From positions 175,232 through 239,231 of the forward strand of contig MLAK01000509.1 in NCBI GenBank assembly GCA_001839685.1: 64,000 nt of DNA, read 5' to 3'. Positions 1 through 10,136 of this stretch are shown piece by piece; the first letter of the stretch is position 1; every line of letters begins with the position of its first letter. This DNA comes from Tritrichomonas foetus. Lineage: Eukaryota; Parabasalia; Tritrichomonadida; Tritrichomonadidae. A model generated the notes under the pieces. It was not told the DNA's origin and ran no database searches. It saw nothing but the letters and a program-made list of their open reading frames with translations. The translations under genes and the position numbers were made by a program.

Positions 1-335
1 TATAGGATCAATGAAACAACTTGAAGAATGGGAAAAATGGAGTCGCCAATTATTCGCCAATGTAAATCACGGTGAGATTTTCGCACATAGCTCAAAAGAA
101 CTTCGTTTCGTGATTGGTGAAATGGCACTAAGCTCAATTTCTCATCATGTTCTTTTGTCTCGGCTGGAAAGCTTAAGACAGCAGAAAGTTATTTTAATGA
201 CTGGAAAAACATGCAACAGGACTGATGACCCGCCTGAAATTCGATCTTTGATGGTATTCGTAGTTTGTGTGATTCGCTTGAAGAGGAGAGCTGGACAAAT
301 TACACCACATATGTTCCAAGCTGGTATGTAACTTG
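1..335 (+). pseudogene. 3' end of an unrecognised gene, frame-disrupted, entering from the left edge
   Basis: The frame is open from the window edge through an ATG at 11 and reads about 50 ordinary-looking residues (EEWEKWSRQLFANVNHGE). Near 145-165 the protein-like signal moves to another frame, which reads AGKLKTAESYFNDWKNMQQD, then meets in-frame TGA codons around 222-235. The same frame resumes as IRSLCDSLEEESWTNYTTYV and ends at a stop near 335. I do not recognise the family. Patchy coding in two frames suggests a decayed gene or base errors. A plain reading of the 106-residue frame from 11 is probably wrong after about residue 50. Confidence 0.4.
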
Positions 336-729
336 AATATATAACTTGATTGTGATTTAATTTTATATTTTATATTTTATATTGATTAATAAAATGATAT
401 ATTTGATTTTGATTTATTTTGATTGCATAAAAATAGCATTTGCTGTTGAATTATGAATTTTTAATAATGATGGCATTACACATTTCGATTTATGATGTCT
501 TTATAACCCATTCTAATTAGGATACTATTCTTCATGATTTAAATTCTACAATATCATCAAAAATTATATCTCATCATTTTCAACAATTTCAAAAAGAAAG
601 CAAACGTTTGATAGCTTTGAGATATAATTCCAGACATATATACTTTTTATACATAATTACTATTCGACAATAATTTTTTTCTGATGTTTACAAAGTCACT
701 TTTACTTTTTTGATATTTCGTAAATTTTT
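336..729. other. Intergenic, AT-rich
   Basis: No coding signal is visible. The last 35 bases hold TCACTTTTACTTTT (696 onward), which fits a trichomonad initiator for the kinase gene that starts at 730. Confidence 0.5.
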
Positions 730-2757
730 ATGTCGATTTTTGCAAATCTCCTCGGCGTTGGGAACAAAGACGATGACAAGAAAGTTTCAATATCAGGACC
801 GATGGAAGTCACGCATACGATGCACATCGATACAAATTTAAATTGGAGCTTCGATACGACTGTTGATCCCAAAACAATATTTACGAAACTCAAAGTTCTC
901 GGCAAAGGTGGTTTTGGTACAGTTTTACAGATAGTTCACCGGCCATCAATGAAAGTGCTTGCAGGTAAACTAATCAATCCAAATCTCGTCGATGAAAATT
1001 CCAAACAAGAAATCGAACACGAAATTGAATTAATGCGGGCGGTTGACAGTGATTATACAGTTCATTATTACGGATGCATTATGTTTGAAGGCTCGTTAAT
1101 GATATTAATGGAATACTGCGATCGTGGATCACTCCGAGATTTGCTAGATGCCCGCGAACAGGTTCTCAGTGAAGACCAGATTTCTATCGTCCTTCACGAC
1201 CTTTTGAAAGGCCTCCAAATCATTCATAAAAGAAATCGAATTGTTCATCGCGATATTAAAGCAGCTAACATTTTGATAACAACAGATTGTGAAATCAAAA
1301 TTGCTGACTTTGGTGTTTCCAGGCAGTTTGACGCCGGCGCGTGCCAAACAATGACAATTGTTGGTACTCCATATTGGATGGCTCCAGAAGTCATCAGTGG
1401 AACATCATATAGTTTTCCTGCTGATATATGGAGTGTTGGAATTACAGCAGTGGAACTTGCTGAAGGTGCCCCACCATATATCGAGTTTGCGCCAACCAAA
1501 GCAATGATTGAAATTGCAATTAAAGGATTCCCTGGCTATCGTTTTCCAACTATGCATTCACCTGACTTTGTAGACTTCGTTTCCAAATGTCTAATTGTGA
1601 ACCAGCATGAAAGATGGAATGTTGATCAACTTCTCGAGCATCCATTTATTCAGAGAGCTGAAAGAATGCCACGCGCACAAGTTCTTCGTGATTTATTGAA
1701 ACCAACGAAATCTCGTGGAAGAAGAGACTCGATGGATTATTCAACATTATCTACAAATAATCCAATTTCTGGATTACCTCAATCTGTACCCCAAACTAAT
1801 GATTCTACCTTCCAAATGAATTCTAGTGTCCTTTCATACGCTGATAACGTAAATTTGCCAACAGGACGCAATTTCGCCAACAGTGAATTTGATGGAAACA
1901 GTTTTTCAGGTATGGCTATGATGATGAGTCAACGATTTGAACCTGGAACCTTCAAATTACCAGTGGGTAACCAAATAATGGGTGGAAATTCGGGAGATTC
2001 ACTAAGTTCATTCAATCTACCGCTTGGTCAAAATCCTTTTGATTCCCTTCAATTTGCTTCATTTAAACCTGGTGAGAATTATGAATTTGCAGATTCAACA
2101 TTTGTTGCTTCAAGCTCCCCATTGGATTCATTAACAGCTGATTCAACTTTTGTTGCAACAAGTTCACCTTTAGATTCATTAACAGCTGATTCTACTTTTG
2201 TTGCAACAAGTTCACCTTTAGAAACAGCTGACTCAACCTTTGTTGCATCATCTTCACCACTCTCTCAAGTAAACTCTGTAAACAATACCTCAGTTCAACA
2301 AACACAACAACAATTTCAACAACAGGGTGTTCCAATGCAGACGTTTAATCCAAATGTTGCTGGCGGTGTTTCTGATTTAGTTTTTGTAAAGGCAGCTCGT
2401 GCAATGAGCTTGAAGATTCCATTTATTCCCATGAAAACAGCAGTCAACAATACTTTGGATGTTTCAACTCTCTACACAACAGGGAAAAATATGGCACTTC
2501 CAGAATCACGTGAACAACCACTTTTTGATGAAGAAGGAGTTTTGAATTTAAGTCGAGCACTTCGAGAAAGACGAGCACCACCAATTTTGGCTTCTGTTAT
2601 GCTTATGATTGTATTTTTGTCTTTTGGAAATGAAGGTTTTCTTGTTTTGGCCACTTTTGCATTCATTACCAACTTACTTGTTGTGTATTATAGGAAACAA
2701 AGGAAGCAGATCATTAAAAATATTGAAGAAGGAAGCGATGATGGTCCAATCAACTAA
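730..2757 (+). CDS. STE20/MST-like serine/threonine protein kinase with C-terminal membrane anchor
   Basis: The kinase domain spans about residues 52-310. It shows the glycine loop GKGGFG (58-63), the ATP lysine in VLAGKLI, HRDIKAAN with catalytic Asp175, the DFG motif at 193-195 and the STE20 signature GTPYWMAPE (about 212-220), so it should be active. A low-complexity Ser/Thr/Asn/Gln linker follows, holding four copies of a 16-residue repeat (ADSTFVASSSPLDSLT and variants, about residues 454-512). Near the C-terminus, residues 619-654 form one long or two short hydrophobic segments followed by a basic stretch (YYRKQRKQ). That fits a tail-anchored or hairpin membrane protein with the kinase facing the cytosol. 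STE20 kinases act in MAPK and Hippo-type signalling; the substrate here is unknown. A membrane-anchored STE20 kinase is unusual compared with animal and fungal relatives. Confidence 0.92.
   Translation: MSIFANLLGVGNKDDDKKVSISGPMEVTHTMHIDTNLNWSFDTTVDPKTIFTKLKVLGKGGFGTVLQIVHRPSMKVLAGKLINPNLVDENSKQEIEHEIELMRAVDSDYTVHYYGCIMFEGSLMILMEYCDRGSLRDLLDAREQVLSEDQISIVLHDLLKGLQIIHKRNRIVHRDIKAANILITTDCEIKIADFGVSRQFDAGACQTMTIVGTPYWMAPEVISGTSYSFPADIWSVGITAVELAEGAPPYIEFAPTKAMIEIAIKGFPGYRFPTMHSPDFVDFVSKCLIVNQHERWNVDQLLEHPFIQRAERMPRAQVLRDLLKPTKSRGRRDSMDYSTLSTNNPISGLPQSVPQTNDSTFQMNSSVLSYADNVNLPTGRNFANSEFDGNSFSGMAMMMSQRFEPGTFKLPVGNQIMGGNSGDSLSSFNLPLGQNPFDSLQFASFKPGENYEFADSTFVASSSPLDSLTADSTFVATSSPLDSLTADSTFVATSSPLETADSTFVASSSPLSQVNSVNNTSVQQTQQQFQQQGVPMQTFNPNVAGGVSDLVFVKAARAMSLKIPFIPMKTAVNNTLDVSTLYTTGKNMALPESREQPLFDEEGVLNLSRALRERRAPPILASVMLMIVFLSFGNEGFLVLATFAFITNLLVVYYRKQRKQIIKNIEEGSDDGPIN
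2089..2272 (+). repeat. In-frame 48-bp tandem repeat, about four copies
   Basis: Units of 48 bp encode ADSTFVA(S/T)SSPLDSLT. The first two are full length, the third is slightly shortened and the fourth is diverged. The repeat stays in frame within the kinase linker, so its copy number can change without breaking the gene. The Ser/Thr-Pro content makes it a possible phosphorylation platform (inference). Confidence 0.85.
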
Positions 2758-2932
2758 TGTTTATATCTTTATATAATTATTTATTTTATTTTTTATATTA
2801 AACTATGTTTATATGCAACAATTTTTTGATGTGATTTTTTGAATATTTTAACATGAAATGGTTATATTTTAACTGACCATTTATTCTCACAAACAAACTC
2901 AAATAGATTTTCGAAAAAGCTTACGAAACGTA

Positions 2933-2942
2933 TCAAGCAATG
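2933..2942 (+). promoter_or_regulatory. Initiator-like TCA just upstream of the start codon
   Basis: TCAAGCA directly precedes the ATG at 2940. Trichomonas genes use a TCA-type initiator within about 20 nt of the start codon. The match here is to the TCA core only. Confidence 0.35.
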
Positions 2943-3257
2943 TCAGATTCACAAGAAACAGCAAACATGCAAAAAGAAAAAAGCTCTAGGGTTGTTCATG
3001 CCACCGAATTTCTCCTCGAAATAGCTCAGAGACCAATTCAACATATTCAATTGTCACCAGGAGTGATTACGCCATACGATGCATACAGTGTTTTTATAGA
3101 AACAGTCAAGAAAACCATTCCGCCTGAAATTATTCATCACCTACAGCCGAATTCTGAGCCAAATTTGCCGGTCGAAAAAGTATTAACGCCATCTTTTGTT
3201 TGTTCGCTGGCGATGTCGCATCTCAGAAAGCTTCTCGGCGTTGTTGATGAAGAATAA
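2940..3257 (+). CDS. Small conserved-looking hypothetical protein, 105 aa
   Basis: I do not recognise the family. The frame has coding-like codon use, an ATG with TCA 5 nt upstream and a clean stop. The protein begins with a polar Ser/Gln/Lys stretch (about residues 1-18). The rest looks largely helical (RVVHATEFLLEIAQRP; VFIETVKKTIPPEIIHHL; FVCSLAMSHLRKLLGV), which could be a compact helical domain such as a histone-fold or small adaptor. No signal peptide or membrane segment is visible. It sits 182 nt downstream of the kinase gene on the same strand, with its own initiator-like site. Confidence 0.65.
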   Translation: MSDSQETANMQKEKSSRVVHATEFLLEIAQRPIQHIQLSPGVITPYDAYSVFIETVKKTIPPEIIHHLQPNSEPNLPVEKVLTPSFVCSLAMSHLRKLLGVVDEE

Positions 3258-3645
3258 CTCCACGAAGATGAATTTTTTGATGAATGAAAATATTCTGATT
3301 TCCGGGCAATTATCATCACTCAAAACGAGAATGATAATCTGTTAAATATAGATTTTTATTATATATGTGTCAAATTTTAAAACACAAAAAAAAATTGTTA
3401 TGAAAGAAATAAAAAATTAATTTTAATTTCAACAAATTTATTTTTGTGATTGATTGAAAGCTGCTTTAAATAAAACATAAAAAAAGACAATATTCATATG
3501 GCTCGTTCGTGTGCCCGGGATTTTAGTTTATCAAAATCATTTTCGTCACCATAGTGAACCCTAAAATATTCATAATAGTGAAACATTCATATTCTTTCAA
3601 AAAATGTATTCAATAATTATGAGTTAGGAAAGACACATTAATGAG
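3258..3645. other. Convergent intergenic region with a short tandem repeat at its right end
   Basis: This AT-rich spacer lies between two convergent genes. It contains A-rich runs near 3386-3420 and the 22-bp repeat described separately from 3619. No coding signal or recognisable RNA was seen. Confidence 0.5.
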
Positions 3646-3669
3646 TTAGGAAAGACTCATTAATGAGTC
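3619..3669. repeat. 22-bp tandem repeat (about 2.3 copies) overlapping a stop codon
   Basis: The unit ATGAGTTAGGAAAGACNCAT(TA) is present at 3619-3640 and 3641-3662, with the start of a third copy after that. The stop codon of the minus-strand gene (3646-3648) lies inside the second copy, so the repeat supplies the end of the protein. Confidence 0.85.
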
Positions 3670-4128
3670 TGTTTGGATGATTGAAACATCATACTCCAGT
3701 CGAATGTTCTCAGGGACGTATTGGCCTGGAACAAGGTGATAATGATTATTTTGATCAATAATAAAATAAAACCTTTCTCCATCAATTTTGATGTGCTTAA
3801 CTATTTTATATACAAATTCGGAATTTCCTTCAAAGATTGGCGAAATTTCTGCCTTTGATTTCAAATTATCAAAATATTCCATTTTCAATTGCGCTAATCC
3901 CTCTTCGTTAATTTCAACATCATCACCACTTTTTGTGCTCAGAAAAACAGTTTTTTTTTCAACATCAAAAAAATGATTGACAAATTCTATCCCATCAGAT
4001 TTCATTGCATTAATCGAATCTAAATAGTCGCCTCCAAAGAAATGATCAGCATGATAATCTATCAATGAATTATTATAGTCATTCAAAGATCGGAAACCAA
4101 TGATATTATTAAAAAAAGGATCTTCCAT
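3646..4128 (-). CDS. Hypothetical protein, 160 aa
   Basis: I do not recognise the family. I chose the ATG at 4128 (MEDPFFNNIIGF) rather than the longer frame, which begins with a non-ATG codon, because TCACAGCG lies directly before this ATG. The protein is acidic and soluble, with aromatic-rich strands in the second half (FVYKIVKHIKIDGERFYFII) that could form a beta-rich fold. There is no membrane segment. The last residues and the stop are encoded within a 22-bp tandem repeat, so the C-terminus may differ between strains. Confidence 0.6.
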   Translation of the reverse strand: MEDPFFNNIIGFRSLNDYNNSLIDYHADHFFGGDYLDSINAMKSDGIEFVNHFFDVEKKTVFLSTKSGDDVEINEEGLAQLKMEYFDNLKSKAEISPIFEGNSEFVYKIVKHIKIDGERFYFIIDQNNHYHLVPGQYVPENIRLEYDVSIIQTDSLMSLS

Positions 4129-4137
4129 TCGCTGTGA
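4126..4137 (-). promoter_or_regulatory. Initiator-like TCACAGCG-ATG
   Basis: A TCA(C) core lies 9 nt before the ATG at 4128 on the minus strand. It helps decide the start codon for this gene. Confidence 0.4.
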
Positions 4138-4423
4138 CAGATTTCGCAAGAAGATGGTTATATTTTCGGATATTTAAGAAAAAGTGGAAATTTGAATCAT
4201 TCTGATTGATTTGTTCTTTTTTAGCCTTTTTCACAAAATTAAAAAGAGGAAACATGACTTGTTAACTTTTTGACTACTAGCACAAAGAGAAAATATCAGA
4301 AATATCCCGATTTTTCACTTTTTAATAATTTTCAATCATCCGATTTATCACTTTTTGATAGATCCGCACAAATCTCAACAATCATGTTATATCACTTCAT
4401 TTTTTTCACTTCGAGATAATAAA

Positions 4424-4981
4424 ATGGATGCCCTTGATGCACTCGCAACACGTCGTACAGCTCGTCAATACGAAAGAGATTATACAATTCCAAAAGATGT
4501 TCTCGAACAAATTATTAATTCTGCCCTTCGTTCCCCATCAGGTCACAATGTTCAAGATATTGATCTTCTTGTTGTAACCAACCGTGCCAAACTTGATGAA
4601 GTTGCAACAAACTTATTGAAAGCAATGCCAGAAAATTTATTGAAAAATTTCAATGCAAGAAAGACTGATCTTGGTGTGACGAATTTGGTGACATGTGATG
4701 CATCATGTGTTGTTTATCTTGTTCAAAATGAACGATATAATAAAATATTCAATAGCATTGATTCAGGAATTATTTTAATGGCCATCATGGTTGCTGCAAG
4801 AAGATTCGGACTTGATACAATGTGTTTAGGAAGCATGCTTTATGGCGATAAATCACAAACAGAAGCATTACTTGGAATTCCAGAAGGAAAATTGGCAATG
4901 GCAATTGCTATTGGTAAAGCTAAAGAAGGGCACAAAGAAGGTCCACAACAAATTCTTGCGAAAGTAACATACTTAGAATAA
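4424..4981 (+). CDS. Nitroreductase-family FMN oxidoreductase, 185 aa
   Basis: The N-terminal ATRRTARQYERDYTIPKDVLEQIINSALRSPSGHN is the typical nitroreductase start, including the Arg that contacts FMN phosphate and the PSGHN loop. The C-terminal half carries AARRFGLDTMCLGS and GIPEGKLAMAIAIGKAKEG, matching the second FMN-binding region. Enzymes of this family use NAD(P)H and FMN to reduce quinones or nitro compounds. In trichomonads, relatives have been linked to nitroimidazole handling and are thought to come from bacterial transfer (known of the family). The start at 4424 (MDALDALATRRTAR) fits family length. The frame stays open to an earlier ATG at 4355, but that extension looks like leader sequence. 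The stop lies in a 22-bp tandem repeat. Confidence 0.9.
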   Translation: MDALDALATRRTARQYERDYTIPKDVLEQIINSALRSPSGHNVQDIDLLVVTNRAKLDEVATNLLKAMPENLLKNFNARKTDLGVTNLVTCDASCVVYLVQNERYNKIFNSIDSGIILMAIMVAARRFGLDTMCLGSMLYGDKSQTEALLGIPEGKLAMAIAIGKAKEGHKEGPQQILAKVTYLE

Positions 4982-5060
4982 GTAAACTATATACTTAGAA
5001 TAAGTAAACTATATACTTAGAATAAGTAAACTATATACTTAGAATAAGTAAACTATATAC
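4973..5060 (+). repeat. 22-bp tandem repeat, four exact copies, starting inside the nitroreductase stop region
   Basis: TTAGAATAAGTAAACTATATAC occurs four times without change (88 bp). The first copy contains the final Leu-Glu codons and the stop of the nitroreductase. Exact identity suggests recent expansion. Confidence 0.95.
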
Positions 5061-5696
5061 TTTTTATTCTTCCTTCTTTCGTTTTATTAATTTATGAAGT
5101 ATTTTTCAACATTGTTTACGAATATCAAATGTAATATATGTAAATGGAGATGGATGAAAGCCTTCAAAAATAATCTCACCAGTAAGTTTTTTCAATTTGG
5201 AAGTAGATCACATAGATTAGCCTATATTTATTACTAAAAATTACAAAATAAGTAATCCAAAAGATTAGCCTAGATTACTTATTTTTAAAACAGATCCTTC
5301 AATGAATTTTTATATGTTTTTTCTTAGTATTCTAATATAATTTCTTGTATATTAAATGTCTTTATATAATAATTATACTTTATTTTATCTCTGATTCAAA
5401 TAATTCAATGTTGAATTCTGGAACTCCTTTCACCAAATCGATAAATTTAAACTTTTTCAAATAAAAATATTGGTGGAGTTGAAATCTTTGTTATATCTTG
5501 GAAAATTTATTGTTAGCGAGTCAACTAAACCAACACCGGATATTTTCAAAAAAATATTTTTCCAATGTGTATTTGGTCATAGTTTGGCTATTTAGTGATT
5601 GAAAAAGTTAAAAAGGATTCAATAGAATAGATGAAAAAAAAAACATGAAAAAAATGATTAGAGATAGAAATCGAGTAAATATTTAGCAGAAACTCT
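5061..5696. other. Intergenic between nitroreductase and COMMD genes
   Basis: Mostly AT-rich and noncoding. Near 5215-5290 the phrase GATTAGCCTA occurs twice, and AAAATAAGTAATC is matched by its inverse GATTACTTATTTT, so a 13-bp stem could form. No gene was seen. Confidence 0.5.
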
Positions 5697-6263
5697 TTAT
5701 GATGTTTGAACGATTTTGCTGAGTTGATTCTGAAGACGATCAAAGCCCGAGTTCAAAGCATCAATAACATCTTTAGCAAGTTCCATAGAAACACTCTCCA
5801 ATGGCGGGAGGAGCATGTCTAATTTCGAAGAAGGCTGGATCCTCAGTGTGATTGTGGCGACCGGACGAGCGATACGGCCGAGTGATTCTGTCGCTATTTG
5901 TGTTTCGAGTGTATAATCATGATATAAAACGCGAGAAAGTGATGGTGCATGGTCGCGAGTAAAGCTGATGCACTTTTCTTTACTCGCGAAAGCGTTTTCG
6001 GCTAGATTTCTCTTGACACCGTCGTTTACGGCAATGACGACGTTTTGGAAAATTGCATCGGCTGACTCTGGATTCTTATTAATTGTATAATCCAAAATTG
6101 GGCAGACTAGTTCTAAAACAGCGATCGAGTTGGATTCTGATATCGAAAAATTTTTCGCAAGATCGGCTACAAGCGATGGCATGTCACCAACACGCCATGA
6201 AAGTACTTGAAGGAGAAGTGTCTTTGTTTGCGCTTCGTTCAGTCCTTCGAGAATTGTTGACAT
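5697..6263 (-). CDS. COMM-domain-containing protein (COMMD family), 188 aa
   Basis: I chose the ATG at 6263 (MSTILEGLNEAQTK); the frame upstream has no other ATG. The N-terminal half is helical, as in COMMD proteins (about residues 1-100). The C-terminal half reads VLYHDYTLETQIATESLGRI, then a VATITLRI strand, then SMELAKDVIDALNSGFDRL and QNQLSKI. This is the strand-strand-helix order of a COMM domain and ends in the usual long helix. COMMD proteins assemble into the Commander complex that recycles membrane cargo from endosomes together with Retriever and CCC. No COMMD subtype is assigned. Other short helical proteins are possible, but the C-terminal pattern is good. Confidence 0.7.
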   Translation of the reverse strand: MSTILEGLNEAQTKTLLLQVLSWRVGDMPSLVADLAKNFSISESNSIAVLELVCPILDYTINKNPESADAIFQNVVIAVNDGVKRNLAENAFASKEKCISFTRDHAPSLSRVLYHDYTLETQIATESLGRIARPVATITLRIQPSSKLDMLLPPLESVSMELAKDVIDALNSGFDRLQNQLSKIVQTS

Positions 6264-7610
6264 TGTAGGTGTCAAAACGGTTATTCCCTCATTGTTTTAT
6301 TTTAAATAGTTTACAAAATATGAACAAATTTCACAACTTTTTCTGAAGGAATGATGATCATGATGTTTTTCTCTGATGCTTTTATATGTTTTTGAAACGT
6401 AAAAATTAGACTTAAAGACTACAAATAACTTTAACCAAGCATTTTCTAGGTGATATGCAACTTATGAACCAAATCATATTATCCAGAAAATCGTGTAATA
6501 GATTTGTTTAACTATAATTTATTGTCATAATGATGCAATTCATCATAATATTCACATATGTTGTGTCTTATTTTATGAAAATGCCAAAATTTTGTAGATT
6601 TGAAATACAATATGACGAATTTGTAAAGATTTCAACAATAATAATGAAAAAAATGAAGATTTATTCCAATATAATTAAAATAACATCTGCTTATGAATAC
6701 TTAACTAATTTTTTTATCGATTATGAATATCAGATTGGTGTTCTTTGATCTTTTTCTTTCTCAAATAATCAAATGGCTCTTTTATTTTGTAAAATTGAAT
6801 TTAATATTTCAAAAGATAACAGCAGTATGATTTTAATGTGGCAATCACAAACATATTCTGAAAATAAACATTATTTTTCCATTCTACAATGTTCACTAAA
6901 TTTTCATAAATGTAACAAGTGATAAAAATACATTAATAGCATAAGCCATTAAATACAAAGTCTTTCTTAATGAAAGAACTCCTGGTCAGAAAGACATTCA
7001 TGCCCAAAGAAATAAAAAGAAATCCAATTTAATGCAGGAAGAGGACCTTTTCTAGTTTGAAAAGAAAATAGAAAATCTGTGACATGTCTCATTCTCAAGA
7101 TTTTCTCATGATTTTACTTTTATTGTCAATGGATGAAAACATGAAACAAGTCGAATCATTGCAGATATTATATCACCTAAAATTGCAAAGTTTCATTTGA
7201 CAGATGAATCAATTTAACGAAATTATGAGAATACAAATCATTTTCAAAGATTGATCTCTCCCCAATCGTTCTTTCATAAAATGAGTTTTAATTTTTCAAG
7301 GAAGTATTATTTGATCTCGTAAATGATGCATATTTTTCAATGTATCTAAATTTCATGGTGAAATAACAACATCAAATGTTTTTACTCGTCTTGAAAATAA
7401 AATTAAATTGTATAAATCAAATAACAAAGTAGAGCAATCACTTTCAAATACACAAAATATTATTTCAAAGTGATCATATCTGAAACATTTTGGTAAATAT
7501 TTTATGCTTATGTAAAAAAGAAAAAGCAAAAATGGAGATAAAAAGGTAGAATAATTACAGTGTATAGTAAGAAAAGTTTAAAAAGTAAGTAAATATGTAC
7601 GATACCATGC
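6264..7610. other. Long AT-rich intergenic region
   Basis: No convincing gene was seen. A 72-codon frame at 6530-6748 starts with ATG but has low-complexity Ile/Phe/Tyr content and lacks coding character. No repeat or RNA motif was recognised. Confidence 0.5.
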
Positions 7611-10136
7611 TCAGAGTTTATCGAGGTAACGGTCGAGTGCTGGGACCTTTTCATCGAGACCCTTCCTCTTACGGACGGCTGTGATTGTGTCNGANAGTTT
7701 GTTTCCTGGGTCGAAGGCATCACCTTGGAGGTTCTCCCAGTGATCGAAGATCATCTGTGGGAAGGCTTGACCGGATGTAGCACCACGAAGATCCTTATCG
7801 AAACCGAAGGATTCCATAACTGGAAGGTAGGCCTTGATGACCATAAGTGGTGTTCCTTCACGTTGTTGTTGATCGAANGCACGACCACGGCGCTTGGAGA
7901 GAACGCCATGGACACCACCGCAGACGGCGAGTGGAGCTGTGATTTCGCAAAGGTAGACTGGTTCGATGAGTGTTGGTTGGGCTGTGTATTCTGAAGCGTA
8001 AAGAACACGACGGCCGCATGGAACGATTTGACCACCGTTACGGTGAGAAGCATCGCTGTGAAGATAAACTTCGACGATGTTGAAGCGGACGCCACGGAGT
8101 GGTTCTTCGCAAAGAACACCGAGCTTGGTGGCCCATTGGAAGGCACCAATCAAGTGTTCCTTGATTTCCTGAAGGTATTCAGCGGACTTGGTTGTATCGA
8201 CGATGAGATTTGGTCCGTTTGAGTCTGGTCCGAAGCCCCAAACACGACGGGCATCTGTTTGTTCCCATCCGAAGCGGTTTTGGAGTTCCTTGGCGCGTGT
8301 CTTAACATCCATACGTGGGTTGATTTCACCAGATTCGATGGCGTTGAGGAGTTCCTCTTCGATTGGTTGGGCCTGGCACATGACACGGTTAAGCTTGTTG
8401 GCGGACTTGGCCATGCAGACGACTGATGAGAGTTCTTGGACTGTTTCTCTGAATGAAACGACTGGTGGTGAGCGGACGATTGGGATGCANGCATANTCNT
8501 CTTCAAGATCCTTAAGGCAAATTTCAAGGTGAAGTTCACCAGCACCGGCGATGATGTGTTCACCTGTTTCTTCGTGGGAAACGACAACGCATGGGTCGGA
8601 CTTGGCGAGACGGTTGAGACCTTCGACAAGCTTTGGAAGATCGCAGGCTTGTTTTGGTTCGACGGCGACACGAACGACTGGGGCGACGGAGAACTTCATG
8701 GCCTTGATTGGGCATGCAACGTCGGATGTTGAGATGGTTCCGCANTTGACGAGGTATTGGTCGATACCGACAAGTGAGATTGTGTTACCGCATGGGCAGT
8801 CTTGAAGGTTTTCAACCTTACGACCCATCATAAGGACTGTACGTTGGATGTTTGTGATGTGGAGGTCCTCTTTGCTGCCTGGGTTGTAGTTGGCGCCCAT
8901 GACGCGGACGCGTTGGCCTGTGGCGACTGTTCCGGCGAAGACACGGCCGAAGGCGTAGAAACGTCCNCGGTCTGATGATGGAACCATCTTGGAGACGTAG
9001 AGCATGAGTGGGCCGTTTGGATCGCATTCCTTGATGGCCTTGTAGCATTCGTCGTCTTGTGGGCCAGTGTAGAGNGTTTCAGCACGGTACTTCTGGGCCA
9101 TGGCTGGGGATGGAAGGTGAAGGACGATCATTTCAAGAAGAGCTTCAGCAGCTGGGAGCCAACGGCGGTAAACGGCTGAAAGAAGTTCACGGCCTTCCAT
9201 TTGTTGTTCGTCATCATGGAGCTTGACACCAAGGCGGTTGAACATATCGCGGAATTTTGGCTTATCGTCGGCCATGATGGCGCGTGAGAGTGTAACGACT
9301 GGCTTGAGGACGAATTGGCAGAAAGTACGTTCGAGGGCTTGTCCCTTATCGTTTGTGGCCTTGTGGAGGAACTTCTTGGATGCAGCATCCCAGTAACGTT
9401 CGCCCCAAAGTTGTGGCATGAGCTTCTTGACTTGAACACCGAATTTGGCGGCGTACATCTTGGCGAACTTGGTGAGGGTGAAACCGAAACCGTGGAGACC
9501 AGATCCGAAGCAGACTGTACCTTGGGCTGGGGAAACGATGAGGTTACCCATTGGTCCATCTTCTGTTGTGTATGTGGCGATGATAACGTTGACGTTGTCG
9601 ATGGACTTGGAGAAGGTTTGGTACATATCTTCTGGATCGGCGTTGAGTTCGAGAAGGCAACGATCGATCTTGTTGACGATAACGACTGGCTTGATACGTT
9701 CTGCAAGGGCTTGACGTAAAACTGTTTCTGTTTGTACGCAAACACCTTCGATACAGTCAACGACGACGAGGGCACCATCTGTAACACGAAGGGCGGCTGT
9801 AACTTCGGCGGAGAAGTCAATGTGTCCCGGGGAATCGATAAGGTTGATNAAGAAACCNTTACCGTCTGAGCCTTCTGGGATATCTTCTTCTGGCATGGTG
9901 TAGTAGAGGGACACACCAGTTGACTTGATGGTGATGCAACGTTCTTGTTCATCAGCACGGGTATCGGTGTAACGGGTTTCACCGGCGGATTCGTTGGAGA
10001 TGATACCGGCACGGGCAATGAGGGAGTCGGTAAGTGTTGATTTACCGTGATCGACGTGAGCAATAACAGACATGTTACGGATGTTGTTACGCTTGTCCAT
10101 AACTTTACGGAGTTGGTCCACAGAGAAGTTCACCAT
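7611..10136 (-). CDS. EEF2: Translation elongation factor 2
   Basis: This is the full-length eEF2 GTPase (841 aa; the family is usually 840-860), which moves tRNAs and mRNA through the ribosome. The P-loop is AHVDHGKST (about residues 26-34), switch 2 is in [12 protein letters not shown] and the G4 motif is NKIDR. The conserved threonine region near residue 56 is present. The diphthamide loop reads DASHRNGGQ with His698 at the modified position, so the target of ADP-ribosylation is kept, though surrounding residues differ from the usual DAIHRGGGQ. Eleven ambiguous bases fall inside this gene and nowhere nearby, which suggests several nearly identical copies collapsed in assembly. GC content and codon bias are much stronger than in neighbours, as expected for a very highly expressed gene. 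This also creates long false frames on both strands. CCATTTTTATAA precedes the ATG. Confidence 0.98.
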   Translation of the reverse strand: MVNFSVDQLRKVMDKRNNIRNMSVIAHVDHGKSTLTDSLIARAGIISNESAGETRYTDTRADEQERCITIKSTGVSLYYTMPEEDIPEGSDGXGFXINLIDSPGHIDFSAEVTAALRVTDGALVVVDCIEGVCVQTETVLRQALAERIKPVVIVNKIDRCLLELNADPEDMYQTFSKSIDNVNVIIATYTTEDGPMGNLIVSPAQGTVCFGSGLHGFGFTLTKFAKMYAAKFGVQVKKLMPQLWGERYWDAASKKFLHKATNDKGQALERTFCQFVLKPVVTLSRAIMADDKPKFRDMFNRLGVKLHDDEQQMEGRELLSAVYRRWLPAAEALLEMIVLHLPSPAMAQKYRAEXLYTGPQDDECYKAIKECDPNGPLMLYVSKMVPSSDXGRFYAFGRVFAGTVATGQRVRVMGANYNPGSKEDLHITNIQRTVLMMGRKVENLQDCPCGNTISLVGIDQYLVXCGTISTSDVACPIKAMKFSVAPVVRVAVEPKQACDLPKLVEGLNRLAKSDPCVVVSHEETGEHIIAGAGELHLEICLKDLEXXYXCIPIVRSPPVVSFRETVQELSSVVCMAKSANKLNRVMCQAQPIEEELLNAIESGEINPRMDVKTRAKELQNRFGWEQTDARRVWGFGPDSNGPNLIVDTTKSAEYLQEIKEHLIGAFQWATKLGVLCEEPLRGVRFNIVEVYLHSDASHRNGGQIVPCGRRVLYASEYTAQPTLIEPVYLCEITAPLAVCGGVHGVLSKRRGRXFDQQQREGTPLMVIKAYLPVMESFGFDKDLRGATSGQAFPQMIFDHWENLQGDAFDPGNKXXDTITAVRKRKGLDEKVPALDRYLDKL

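Noticed and set aside
6530..6748. 72-codon frame in the spacer before EF2
   Set aside because: Low-complexity Ile/Phe/Tyr composition typical of AT-rich noncoding sequence, with no family match.
9128..10063. Long open frame of 311 codons inside EF2, same strand, other frame, and similar long frames on the plus strand
   Set aside because: It is a by-product of the strong codon bias of EF2. It is Ser/Pro/Thr-rich with no family pattern, while EF2 is conserved throughout.
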